This document shows positions 4,910-12,252 of a DNA stretch of 12,707 nt, piece after piece. The position numbers and the translations under genes were made by a program. The stretch spans positions 1-12,707 of the forward strand of contig JAJXTB010000082.1 of the NCBI GenBank assembly GCA_021784205.1, read 5' to 3'. The notes under the pieces are model-generated. The model searched no databases. It saw only the letters and a list, made by a program, of their open reading frames with translations, and was not told the DNA's origin. The stretch comes from Actinomycetes bacterium. Lineage in GTDB: Bacteria; Actinomycetota; Acidimicrobiia; Acidimicrobiales; RAAP-2. Numbering within the stretch: the stretch's first letter is position 1; the number at the start of each line of letters is the position of its first letter.

Positions 4910-7600
4910 CTACGCCTCGGCCGTTGGCAGCCCGACCGGGCCCTCACTGGGCTCTTCCTCGGCCTCGGCCTTCTCGAGCGGGTGCTTGTGGAAGTAGAGG
5001 ATCGCACTGAATGAGAGCACGGCGAAGACGGCGAAGGCCACGAGGATCGGCACTAGCCCGACGTGGTGCTGCTCGGCGCTGCTGCCGCTGCCCGGGGTCA
5101 GCAGGACGGCGACGAAGCCGATGAGCCCGAGGCCGCTCAGTATCAGCCAGATCGTCTCGTTCCACTTCGCCACGTGTCGACCGGGCAGGAACGGCAGCGG
5201 GAACATGCCGAAGGCGAGGCTCGCGAAGCCCGCGAGGAACGTCACGTTGAGCGCGGGGACCGCGATGAGCAGCCACGGCGAGGGCGAGGCCGAGGTGGCC
5301 GCGTGGAACACGGCGGTCGTGAGCAGGAATGCCGTCGAGCTCACCACGAGCACGCAGAGTGAGCCCAGCGCGTGGAGTCGGCCCCGGTCCTTGTCCTCGA
5401 GCTCGGGGATCACGAGGAACGTGGCGATGAGGCCGTAGCAGTAGCCCGGCGAGAGGCCGATCGCGCGCGACACGCTGACGCACGCGACGGCGATCGCGAG
5501 ACCGCCGGCCAGGATCTCCAGGCGGATCCGCTTGCCGTGCCGAAGACCGGAGATGACGGTGGGGATCTGGCCGGTGACCGAGATGACGGCGATGCCGATG
5601 CACTGGCCGAGGAAGAGCCATAGCGTCGTGCGATTCCAGCCGAAGGACGGGTCGATGATCGAGTTGACGAGTCCGCCGAAGGCGGCGAAGGCGAGGAAGA
5701 TCCCCGTGCCCCCGAGGACTCGTCGCGCCGTCGACTTGGGCGCCGCCTCGGTGCGGTCGCGGAAGAGCCGGGGGAAGCGCCGCCGCAGCGGGCGACTGAA
5801 GCGCTCGCGGTTCTCCTCGTACGTGCGGTCGATCCACTCGCTCGGGAAGCCCGCGCCGAGGAGACGACCCACCAGCACCAGCACGATGCCGAGCAGTCCC
5901 GCGCCAGGCAGGCTGCGACCCATCTGACCGAGTGAGGGCATCGCCACGCTGAACTCGGACAGGTGGTCCCTCGTCGCGACGACGGTGAGGCCCACGCTCA
6001 CGAGCGCGGGCCCGCTCGGCGTGCACGCGAGCGAGATCTGGTGGCCGCCGACGGTGGCGTTGCCGGGGATCACGAGGTGCGTCACGTCGAGCAGCTGGCC
6101 GACCGGCGAGGTCTGGGCGATGAGGTTGTTGCCGAAGCGGATGTACACGGGTCGACACGTGCCGAGGAAGTTCGTGTCGCGCAGCGCGATCGCCGCGCCG
6201 GGCGAGCCGCTCGACGGGCTGGCCTGCAAGACGGCGGCGACGTAGAAGGACTTGACGGCCCGTGCCCGCTGGCTGCCGTTGTTGCTGACGGTCTGGCCCG
6301 TGTAGGTCGTCGCGAGCGAGGTGCCGCCCGCGCTCGTCACCGTCACCGTTGCCTGATAGGAGCCGGCGTGCCGGTAGACGTGCCTAACGATCGGCGTCCG
6401 GGTGACCAGCGTCGTGCCGTCGCCGAAGTTCCAGGAGTACCGGCTGATCTTGCCGTCGGGCGAGGTCGAGGCCGACGCGTTGAAGGTCGTCTTCGCGCCC
6501 GCCGCGGCCGGGGTGATCTGCAGCCGGGCGGTCGGCGCCTGGTCGGACTTGATCGCGATGCCGTAAGACGCCGCCCCGACGTCGATCGGCTGCTCGGCGT
6601 GGATCGGGGACGTCGTCAGGTCGACGGGCGTGACGGTCGTGCCCGCGTCGGCGGTGTAGGCGGTCGTGCCGAGCGTATTGATGGCGATGCCGTCGGGCTG
6701 GCTGAGCGAACCCGTGGTGATCGATCGTCCGACGGTCGGCGGGCTGGTGCGCAGCACGATCGGCGTGATCGTGTTGTCGGCGTTGGCGGTGTAGGCCGTC
6801 TTGCCGTCGGGGGTGATCGCGATGCCGAGGGGCGAGGCTCCCAGCGCGATCGGCGTCCCGGCGACCGCGGGCCGGGCCTGCAGATCGATCGGGGTCACCT
6901 GGTTGCCGTTGGCGACGTACGCGGTGAGCGAGTCAGGGCTGATCGCGATGGCCTCGGGTCGGGCGCCAACCTGGATGGTCGAGACGGTGCGCGTGGCGGT
7001 CGCGATCAGACTGACGGAGTTCGCCTCGGAGTTCGACACGCAGACGTAGTTGCCGTCGGGGCTCACGGCGATGCTCCACGGTCCGGCGCCGACGGGAATC
7101 GGCCGCTCCGCGGTGGCGGGCCTCGTGGTGAGGTTGATGGGCGTCACGGTGTTCGAGTTGAAGTTGGTGACGTAGGCGACGTCGCCGTTGGGCGCGATGG
7201 CGATCGCGGCCGGGGCGCTGCCGACGCGAATCGGAATGCCGACGGTCGCGGGGGACGTCGAGAGATCGATGGGGCTCACGGTGTCACTGAGCGAGTTGGT
7301 CACGTAGGCGTACGACCCGTTCGGGGTGATCGCGATGCCGAGGGGACCCTGGAACGGGTGCGTGGTGCTCTTGATCACCGTCACCGCGTGGGTCTTGGCG
7401 TTGATCGCGCTGACCGTGTTGACGTTGAGGTTCGTGACGAGGATCGTCCCCGCGTTCAGCGGGCCAGTCGACGCCGACGCCGACCCCGCCGCGACCGCCA
7501 CCCCGAGCAGTGGCGCGACGACGAGCATCGCGAGCCACCGGTTGCGTCGTCGTCCCCGATCGGTGCCCCGGCGCCATGTTTGCAGACCCGGCCGCGTCAT
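4910..7600 (-). CDS. YVTN-type beta-propeller, PKD, Ig/IPT-like and multi-pass membrane protein
   Basis: An 896-residue envelope protein. A basic N-terminus (RRGTDRGRRRNRW) and a hydrophobic stretch at 22-43 form a signal peptide or anchor. Residues about 50-352 hold seven blades of about 44 residues, recognisable by AYVTN..S.TVTPIDL-like strands and GIAITPDG-like turns, as in YVTN-family propellers. A PKD domain follows at about 357-440, with the hallmark YSWNFGDG (388-395) and HVYRHAGSYQATVTV (407-421). An Ig/IPT-like domain lies at about 453-542. From about 565 to 870 there are roughly nine hydrophobic helices, including an FGMFPLPFLPG segment (797-807), and then an acidic C-terminal tail. 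The propeller is probably outside the membrane and the tail inside, by the positive-inside rule (basic patch 588-627). The gene begins 6 bp after the stop of the OmpA-like gene, with no clear Shine-Dalgarno, so it is probably translated as part of that operon. I cannot assign a function; a surface sensor, adhesin or transport role are all possible. Confidence 0.8.
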   Translation of the reverse strand: MTRPGLQTWRRGTDRGRRRNRWLAMLVVAPLLGVAVAAGSASASTGPLNAGTILVTNLNVNTVSAINAKTHAVTVIKSTTHPFQGPLGIAITPNGSYAYVTNSLSDTVSPIDLSTSPATVGIPIRVGSAPAAIAIAPNGDVAYVTNFNSNTVTPINLTTRPATAERPIPVGAGPWSIAVSPDGNYVCVSNSEANSVSLIATATRTVSTIQVGARPEAIAISPDSLTAYVANGNQVTPIDLQARPAVAGTPIALGASPLGIAITPDGKTAYTANADNTITPIVLRTSPPTVGRSITTGSLSQPDGIAINTLGTTAYTADAGTTVTPVDLTTSPIHAEQPIDVGAASYGIAIKSDQAPTARLQITPAAAGAKTTFNASASTSPDGKISRYSWNFGDGTTLVTRTPIVRHVYRHAGSYQATVTVTSAGGTSLATTYTGQTVSNNGSQRARAVKSFYVAAVLQASPSSGSPGAAIALRDTNFLGTCRPVYIRFGNNLIAQTSPVGQLLDVTHLVIPGNATVGGHQISLACTPSGPALVSVGLTVVATRDHLSEFSVAMPSLGQMGRSLPGAGLLGIVLVLVGRLLGAGFPSEWIDRTYEENRERFSRPLRRRFPRLFRDRTEAAPKSTARRVLGGTGIFLAFAAFGGLVNSIIDPSFGWNRTTLWLFLGQCIGIAVISVTGQIPTVISGLRHGKRIRLEILAGGLAIAVACVSVSRAIGLSPGYCYGLIATFLVIPELEDKDRGRLHALGSLCVLVVSSTAFLLTTAVFHAATSASPSPWLLIAVPALNVTFLAGFASLAFGMFPLPFLPGRHVAKWNETIWLILSGLGLIGFVAVLLTPGSGSSAEQHHVGLVPILVAFAVFAVLSFSAILYFHKHPLEKAEAEEEPSEGPVGLPTAEA

Positions 7601-7606
7601 CGTTGG

Positions 7607-9355
7607 CTACTGCGCAGTCAGTGTCGCCACCACGCGCCGGTTGAGCGCGCGGCTCGACGGGGTGGTGTTCAAGGTCACCAGCTCGATGGTGACCCCCGGG
7701 GCGATCGTGACGGTCACGCCGCGCACCTTCAGCCGAGCCAGGTCGAACTGCAAACGCTGGCTGACCGCGAGGGAGCGCTCTCGGATGATGAGCGAGTCCA
7801 TGGCGGGGGTGAAGACGTTGTCCGTGTAGCCGGTCAGGGTCACCGCCGTGTAGTGCACGCGCCGGATGAAGAGGGCCAATCGCCAAATCTGGGCAATGAG
7901 GGGCTTGGTCAGGGCGTGTGACGCCTCGGCGAAGGGCTTGATGGCCACGTCCCGCGGCCGCGGCAACTTCGGCGCCGGCTTGGCCGGCTTGGTCGGCTTG
8001 GTCGGCTTGGTCGGCGACACCTTGATCACGATCGGCGGTGGCGGCGTGACCGTCGGTGGCGTCACCACGGGCGGCGGCGGTGGTGGTGGTGGCGGTGGTG
8101 GTGGCGGTGGTGGTGGCGGCGGCGCTTGGACGGTGAGGGTGAAGGTGACCGGCGTCGCCGCGGCGAGGGTCGGGGTCGCGGGAGCACTGATCGTGATCAC
8201 GCAACTGCCTTCGGCCAGGTTGCTGATCAGCCCCGAAGCGTCGACCACGCACGTCGAGCTCGACGTCGCGTAGGCGATGGTCCCGGCGCCCGAGTCAGTG
8301 GCGTGAATTTGGTACGACGACGCCGACCCGTACTGCACGTACGTTGGGTTGGGGTTCGACACCGTGATTGTCTGGGGCGCGAGCACCGAGGTGACCGACG
8401 CCTGGACCTGGGGCGCGGGGGCGTAATCGATGCCCCCGGACTGGTTCGCGTCGATGACACAGGTGCCGGCCGGCGCCGTCAAGGTCACGGTGCCGTTGGC
8501 ACTAATCGTGCAGCCCGAGGTGGAGGCCGAGTCGATTGTCAGGTTGACGGGCAGTCCCGACGTCGCAGTGGCGCCGAGCGTGAAGGTCGAACCCACGAGG
8601 GGCGACGGCGGCGGCGTGCTCAAGAAGGAGATCGTCTGGGTCGCGAGCACCGAGGTGACCGACGCCTGGACCTGGGGCGCGGGGGCGTAATCGATGCCCC
8701 CGGACTGGTTCGCGTCGATGACACAGGTGCCGGCCGGCGCCGTCAAGGTCACGGTGCCGTTGGCACTAATCGTGCAGCCCGAGGTGGAGGCCGAATCGAT
8801 CGAGAGCGTGACGGTTAGTCCCGAGGTCGCTTGAGCGCTGGCCGTGAAGGTCGAACCCACGAGGGGCGACGGCGGCGGCGTGCTCGAGAAGGAGATCGAC
8901 TGGGACATCGGCAGCACCGTCAGGGTCAAGGTGCCGGTCGATCCCGTGGCGTTGCCGTCGCCGCCACCCTGGCCCTGGTCCTTGTCGACGCTCGTCGTGG
9001 TGGCGGTGATGACGCACGTGCCGGGTTGGCCGTAGGTAACGAGTGCATCCGCGCTCGACGACGACAGCGTGCAGCCGGCTGACCCGGTGGTGGCGGAGTA
9101 GGTGAATGTCGCCGAGGAATCGTTCGGGTCGGTGGCGGTAACGAGGTACGTAGGTGACGACGAGCTGTAGACGGTTGACGCCGCGTAACTCCCGTTGCTG
9201 CCGGTCGCGCCCTGGAACGCCACTGAGCTCGTCGTTGCCGAGGCGGGTGCGGCGGCGGCGAGCACCGTGGCCAGTGGCACGAGACCCACCAGCGCGACGA
9301 GACCGCTGCGACGAAGTCCTGCCAGCGTCCTTCGGATGCCACTTCGAATGACCAT
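7607..9355 (-). CDS. Secreted Ig-like repeat protein with proline hinge and OmpA-like C-terminal domain
   Basis: A 582-residue exported protein. Residues 1-40 are a signal peptide (basic MVIRSGIRRTLAGLRR, hydrophobic core, cleavage after APASA). Ig-like modules follow: one at about 44-148, two nearly identical 88-residue repeats at about 153-239 and 241-327 (core SGCTISANGTVTLTAPAGTC), and a fourth at about 329-409. Each module has a Cys pair. Residues 412-429 are 18 consecutive prolines, followed by a KPTKPTKPAKP linker that may cross the wall. The last ~110 residues resemble an OmpA-like peptidoglycan-binding domain: LTGYTD (507-512), an RSLAVSQRLQFDL helix (527-539), and RALNRRV at 569-575 near the end. 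I chose the ATG at 9355 because the signal peptide starts there and GGGGTGAG precedes it; an in-frame start at 9409 adds 18 residues. It is the first gene of an operon with the propeller gene. The role is inferred: a wall-associated structural or adhesive protein. Confidence 0.8.
   Translation of the reverse strand: MVIRSGIRRTLAGLRRSGLVALVGLVPLATVLAAAAPASATTSSVAFQGATGSNGSYAASTVYSSSSPTYLVTATDPNDSSATFTYSATTGSAGCTLSSSSADALVTYGQPGTCVITATTTSVDKDQGQGGGDGNATGSTGTLTLTVLPMSQSISFSSTPPPSPLVGSTFTASAQATSGLTVTLSIDSASTSGCTISANGTVTLTAPAGTCVIDANQSGGIDYAPAPQVQASVTSVLATQTISFLSTPPPSPLVGSTFTLGATATSGLPVNLTIDSASTSGCTISANGTVTLTAPAGTCVIDANQSGGIDYAPAPQVQASVTSVLAPQTITVSNPNPTYVQYGSASSYQIHATDSGAGTIAYATSSSTCVVDASGLISNLAEGSCVITISAPATPTLAAATPVTFTLTVQAPPPPPPPPPPPPPPPPPPVVTPPTVTPPPPIVIKVSPTKPTKPTKPAKPAPKLPRPRDVAIKPFAEASHALTKPLIAQIWRLALFIRRVHYTAVTLTGYTDNVFTPAMDSLIIRERSLAVSQRLQFDLARLKVRGVTVTIAPGVTIELVTLNTTPSSRALNRRVVATLTAQ
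7977..8015 (-). repeat. 9-bp tandem repeat encoding the Lys-Pro-Thr linker
   Basis: GGCTTGGTC-type units recur at 7977, 7986, 7995 and 8004; the first unit ends in GCC-like sequence instead of GTC. They encode alternating KPT/KPA triplets in the linker between the proline run and the OmpA-like domain. Confidence 0.8.
8069..8122 (-). repeat. 54-bp triplet tract encoding 18 prolines
   Basis: Eighteen consecutive proline codons are read on the minus strand. Ten are CCA, seven are CCG and one is CCC. The density of CCA stands out in this GC-rich gene. The tract is a candidate for slippage or unequal recombination that changes hinge length, and for ribosome stalling that needs EF-P. Confidence 0.9.
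8379..8887 (-). repeat. 264-bp tandem duplication with a 152-bp exact match
   Basis: Positions 8379-8530 and 8643-8794 are identical base for base at an offset of 264 bp, which is 88 codons. Similarity continues, with scattered differences, through a second shared block that ends near 8623 and 8887. It encodes two consecutive Ig-like modules. Identity at synonymous sites implies recent duplication or gene conversion. Confidence 0.92.
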
Positions 9356-9393
9356 GCCACTCACCCCAACCAAGTCCCGCTCGATGGTGGTGT

Positions 9394-9426
9394 CACAACG
9401 TAGGCACAACGCAGTGACAACAATGA
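9394..9426 (-). promoter_or_regulatory. Three 11-bp direct repeats upstream of the OmpA-like/propeller operon
   Basis: On the minus strand GTTGT recurs three times at exact 11-bp spacing (plus-strand units starting at 9394, 9405 and 9416, of the form CACAACG, CACAACG, GACAACA). The array is 39-71 bases before the ATG at 9355. Direct repeats with an 11-bp pitch are the usual layout for OmpR/PhoB-type winged-helix response regulators. The half-site itself does not match a box I know. The repeat is seen; the regulator class is inference. Confidence 0.5.
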
Positions 9427-9461
9427 ATGGGACGATAGTGATGCTGCTGCTTATCGGCCCT

Positions 9462-9467
9462 TGTCAA
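9462..9467 (-). promoter_or_regulatory. Possible -35 element of the envelope operon
   Basis: On the minus strand TTGACA is a perfect -35 hexamer about 107 bases before the OmpA-like gene start. The best downstream -10-like sequence, CACTAT, is about 21 bases away, too far for a standard promoter, so this call is tentative. Confidence 0.25.
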
Positions 9468-9884
9468 GAGCGGTGAAACTATGGGGATACTCAGCGTTGG
9501 GCGTTTCTCGTGTCGCCTCACAGGAATCGAATTCGAATCGTCGAGACGCCGCCCATCGCGTCGCGAATTCGCGCGTCGCGCACCACCACTAATCACCAAG
9601 CGGGACACCGGGTTTGGCGACCACGGATCGGCGAGTCGCCGGCTGCCGACGGCGAGAGCACTACCTCGACATCGATCGACGAGACCAAGAATGCTCTCAG
9701 AAAACACGCCGCGATGTACGTAGATTCGCCTCTGAACAATGAGATCGGAAGCGAACGAGGGGCCCCACGGCGGCGTCGTCTTCGGGGGGGACTGTCGCCA
9801 CCATCTCGACGCTGCATCATGAACAGAATGGATCGCCTGGCCACCCCGTCGTCACGACCACCCTGCCGTCGACTCGACGCCTGC

Positions 9885-9890
9885 AAGGAG
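9885..9890 (+). promoter_or_regulatory. Ribosome binding site of the patatin-like gene
   Basis: AAGGAG lies five bases before the ATG at 9896 and fixes this start. Confidence 0.85.
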
Positions 9891-9895
9891 TTGCG

Positions 9896-11092
9896 ATGAC
9901 TGAGTCAATCTCTCTCGCCGACACGCCGCTCGGCTACCGGCGCAGTGACGAACTGCACGAGGAGTTCCTCGCGGCCGCCGACAAGCTGCGCCAACTCGAC
10001 GGCTGGCCGAATCCGAACACCGGTGGTGCTCTCGAACTGCGCGCCGACCTCGCCCTCGAGGGTGGCGGCGTGAAGGGCATCGGACTCGTGGGGGCGGTGC
10101 TCGCACTCGACGAGGCGGGCTACCGCTTCCATCGAATCGCGGGGACCAGTGCCGGCGCAGTCACCGCGAGCGTGGTCGCCGGCATCGTCCAGTCGGGGGG
10201 CGACATGCTGACGCTTCGTTCGACGCTGCAGTCGCTCGACTTCCGTCAGTTCATGCCCGAGGGAAAGCTCCACGAGATGGTCGACCACTCAGCGGGCCGC
10301 TTCGCCAAGGTCGTCACCGACGCGGCCCTCCTGACACGGCGTGAGGGGCTCTACTCGGGCGACTACCTCGACCAGTGGCTCGGACCGGTCTTGCACGGCC
10401 AGTTGGGCATCAAGACCTTCGGCGATCTCGCCCTCACCGAGGACGATGACCCCGAGCTCGCAGGCGTCTCGGACCGCCAGTACCGACTCGTGGTCTACAC
10501 CTCTGACCTCACCCGCGCGAGGCTCGCCTGCCTGCCCTTCGACTACGCGACCTACGGCGTGGACCCCGACGAACAGGATCCGGTTCGCGCGGTGCGGGCT
10601 TCGATGTCGGTCCCGTTCTACTTCGAACCCGTCCACTTTCAAGCCAAGGAAGCCACCGTGGCCGTCGAGACGCCAGGCGGCGCCTCCGCGATGGTGCGGT
10701 TCCCGGCCGGCGAGCACACGTGGGTCGACGGCGCGCTACTGGCGAAGTTTCCGATCCACACCTTCGATCGCGTCGACGGCAAGGCGCCGCGGTGGCCGAC
10801 GATCGGCGTCAAGCTCTCGCAGTTCAACGTCGACTACCCGACCGCCAACTTCCGTGAGTCGGCGATCGCAGTGGCCGTTCGATGCCTGAAGACGATGATG
10901 AACGAGTGGGAGACGATCGCCTCGCATCATTCAACGGTGGGTCGAACCATCTTCGTCGACAACATCGGGCTGGGCGCGATGGACTTCGACCTTACGACGG
11001 AGCAGCACGACCAACTCTTTCTCAACGGTGTGGACGCAGCGACCAAGTTCGTCATCGAGGCGGCGAAGCGAGGCGGTGTACCTCGACGATGA
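9896..11092 (+). CDS. Patatin-like phospholipase
   Basis: A 398-residue patatin-family serine acyl hydrolase, predicted to cleave fatty acyl chains from membrane lipids. The oxyanion-hole motif GGGVKG is at 56-61, after DLALE. The nucleophile elbow GTSAG is at 83-87, with Ser85. The SMSVPFYFEPV helix-strand is at 236-246. The catalytic Asp is Asp278 in VDGA, where many relatives have DGG. The Ser-Asp dyad is therefore intact. The roughly 50 residues before the core and the C-terminal segment from about 300 have no recognised extra domain. There is no signal peptide, so it is cytoplasmic or membrane-peripheral. It stands alone on the plus strand between a divergent and a convergent gene. No cyclase or other defence partner is visible. 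Housekeeping lipid turnover or a toxin-like role are both possible. The family call is strong and the substrate is unknown. Confidence 0.92.
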   Translation: MTESISLADTPLGYRRSDELHEEFLAAADKLRQLDGWPNPNTGGALELRADLALEGGGVKGIGLVGAVLALDEAGYRFHRIAGTSAGAVTASVVAGIVQSGGDMLTLRSTLQSLDFRQFMPEGKLHEMVDHSAGRFAKVVTDAALLTRREGLYSGDYLDQWLGPVLHGQLGIKTFGDLALTEDDDPELAGVSDRQYRLVVYTSDLTRARLACLPFDYATYGVDPDEQDPVRAVRASMSVPFYFEPVHFQAKEATVAVETPGGASAMVRFPAGEHTWVDGALLAKFPIHTFDRVDGKAPRWPTIGVKLSQFNVDYPTANFRESAIAVAVRCLKTMMNEWETIASHHSTVGRTIFVDNIGLGAMDFDLTTEQHDQLFLNGVDAATKFVIEAAKRGGVPRR

Positions 11093-11126
11093 ATCCATCG
11101 GCGACTGTTGACCGGCTGGCGTGGCT

Positions 11127-11141
11127 CCACCTTGTCGGTGG
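11127..11141. terminator. Weak hairpin between the convergent patatin and TY-Chap genes
   Basis: CCACC and GGTGG can pair around a five-base loop in the 88-bp gap between the two stop codons. The 5-bp stem has no U-tract. It is the only candidate I see in the gap and may be meaningless. Confidence 0.2.
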
Positions 11142-11180
11142 CGGCGAACGTGCGGTGGCCGGTGGGCGCCGAAGTATCCC

Positions 11181-12125
11181 CTAGAGGTAGCCCGGTTCCG
11201 GGTCGTGTGTCGGAGCCGATGGCACCGGCTGTGTCGGTGGTGTCGGCGGCTCGGCCTGGCCGGCCACGTGGCCGCCGAAGGTGGCCGCGAGCTCCTGGCC
11301 GACGACGTGCACGAGCGCGGCGACGGTCTCGATCGCGGGACGGAGCCCTTCGAGCTCGGCGGTGTCGACGAACTCGCTGGCGACTGCCACGGCGTCACCG
11401 GCGAACCAGGCGCGCGCACCGTGGATCTTCGAATTGACGCTGTTCACCGCTTCAAGCAGCTGGGGTGACGCCGTGAGCCCGAGCAGCGCCGGACCGAAGA
11501 CCGAGACCACGCCTTCGCGTTCCATCGCGCGAACGTAGACCACCCCCTCACCGATCCGCAGCGGCCAGTCGCCGTCGCTGTCGCGCTCGACGGTCTCGAC
11601 CTGGAAGATTCGCTGCAGGGCGTTGCCGACGCGATCGACGAGCGGCGCCGGCGCGGGCTTGTGCTGAATGCCGAGGCCCGGCAACAGGATCACGTCGCCG
11701 GACTTGTTCGAGGCCACGTAGACGAGCGAGTGGGGATGAGTGACGCCGAAGGTCTCTCGCAGCGTGGCCACCGCGAATCGCGCGATCTCGGGCGGCTCAT
11801 CGGGCTTGAACTCGCGCCACCAGTTGGCCGACTTGGTCTCAGGATGATCGGACGGTGGGTTCCATCCCAGCGTGGTCAGGCGCTCGTCGCCCCACTCCCC
11901 GAGCTGCTTCCACTCGGGGAGGAAGAGGCTCGCCACCGCCTCAGCGCGGTAGCCGTCGGGGCCCTTGGACAGGACCCGGACGTAGTAGGGATCGTCGTCG
12001 CGAGTCTCGAGCACGACGAAGAAGCCCTGCTCGAGCGCCGGCAGTGACTGGGCGATCTGATTGCGCGTGCGCGTCCACTCCGACTCGGTCGCTGCGCGGC
12101 GACCCGCCACGGTCGGCTTGGTCAT
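11181..12125 (-). CDS. TY-Chap (T3SS-chaperone/YbjN-like peptide-binding) domain protein
   Basis: A 314-residue soluble protein with no signal peptide or membrane segment. Residues about 15-155 (RNQIAQSLPALEQGFFVVLE, DDPYYVRVLSKGPDGYRAEA, LTTLGWNPP, NWWREF, ATLRETFGV, VYVASN) resemble the N-terminal domain of actinobacterial TY-Chap proteins. Residues about 162-285 look like a YbjN / type III chaperone-like alpha-beta fold, beginning VDRVGNALQRIFQVETVERD. A Pro-rich tail at about 291-310 ends the chain. Such domains were predicted computationally to bind peptides or act as chaperones; experimental function is not known to me. The ATG at 12125 is chosen for its perfect Shine-Dalgarno; the frame extends to 12164 without one. 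It is convergent with the patatin gene and downstream of a membrane protein gene on the same strand, 127 bp away. The domain call is from memory of the family pattern. Confidence 0.65.
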   Translation of the reverse strand: MTKPTVAGRRAATESEWTRTRNQIAQSLPALEQGFFVVLETRDDDPYYVRVLSKGPDGYRAEAVASLFLPEWKQLGEWGDERLTTLGWNPPSDHPETKSANWWREFKPDEPPEIARFAVATLRETFGVTHPHSLVYVASNKSGDVILLPGLGIQHKPAPAPLVDRVGNALQRIFQVETVERDSDGDWPLRIGEGVVYVRAMEREGVVSVFGPALLGLTASPQLLEAVNSVNSKIHGARAWFAGDAVAVASEFVDTAELEGLRPAIETVAALVHVVGQELAATFGGHVAGQAEPPTPPTQPVPSAPTHDPEPGYL

Positions 12126-12132
12126 CTCGGCA

Positions 12133-12138
12133 CCTCCT
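12133..12138 (-). promoter_or_regulatory. Ribosome binding site that fixes the TY-Chap gene start
   Basis: AGGAGG on the minus strand, seven bases before the ATG at 12125, is a full match to the Shine-Dalgarno consensus. It rules out the longer frame from 12164. Confidence 0.9.
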
Positions 12139-12252
12139 GTGGTCCGTCCACCCCCATCATTCACGCTCCAGCCACGTCGCGTCGGTCACTGCCGCGAACG
12201 CCGTACAGCCCGTCGATCGAAACTCGACCAGCGATCGGCAAACGCGGTCGCG

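Larger units (their letters stand above)
9356..9895. other. 540-bp divergent intergenic region, no gene recognised
   Basis: This separates the minus-strand OmpA-like gene from the plus-strand patatin gene. It is visibly AT-richer than the flanking genes, and short frames inside it have no recognisable protein character or good start. It contains a triple 11-bp repeat (9394-9426), a TTGACA hexamer on the minus strand (9462-9467), two palindromes centred on GAATTC (9527-9536 and 9562-9573), and the patatin ribosome binding site. No convincing plus-strand promoter was found; TAGATT at 9721-9726 is the best -10-like hexamer but lacks a matching -35. A small regulatory RNA cannot be excluded. Confidence 0.6.

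Noticed and set aside
5963..7921. A 652-codon open frame on the plus strand opposite the propeller gene, with similar long frames at 549-1904 and 3638-4444
   Set aside because: These lie antisense to genes with clear domains. Their translations are low-complexity Arg/Gly/Asp/Ala-rich text typical of GC-biased shadows and show no recognisable domain.
7977..8887. CRISPR array, suggested by repeated short units
   Set aside because: The repeats are in-frame coding repeats of an Ig-like, proline-rich protein, with no spacer-like variable units and no cas genes.
9481..9886. Small open frames in the divergent gap (for example 9481-9723 plus, 9593-9886 minus)
   Set aside because: They lack ribosome binding sites and protein-like composition, and the sequence is better explained as a regulatory spacer.
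9896..12125. A CBASS-like or other defence operon, suggested by the patatin
   Set aside because: No nucleotidyltransferase, sensor or accessory defence gene is adjacent, and the patatin is transcribed alone and convergent with the next gene.
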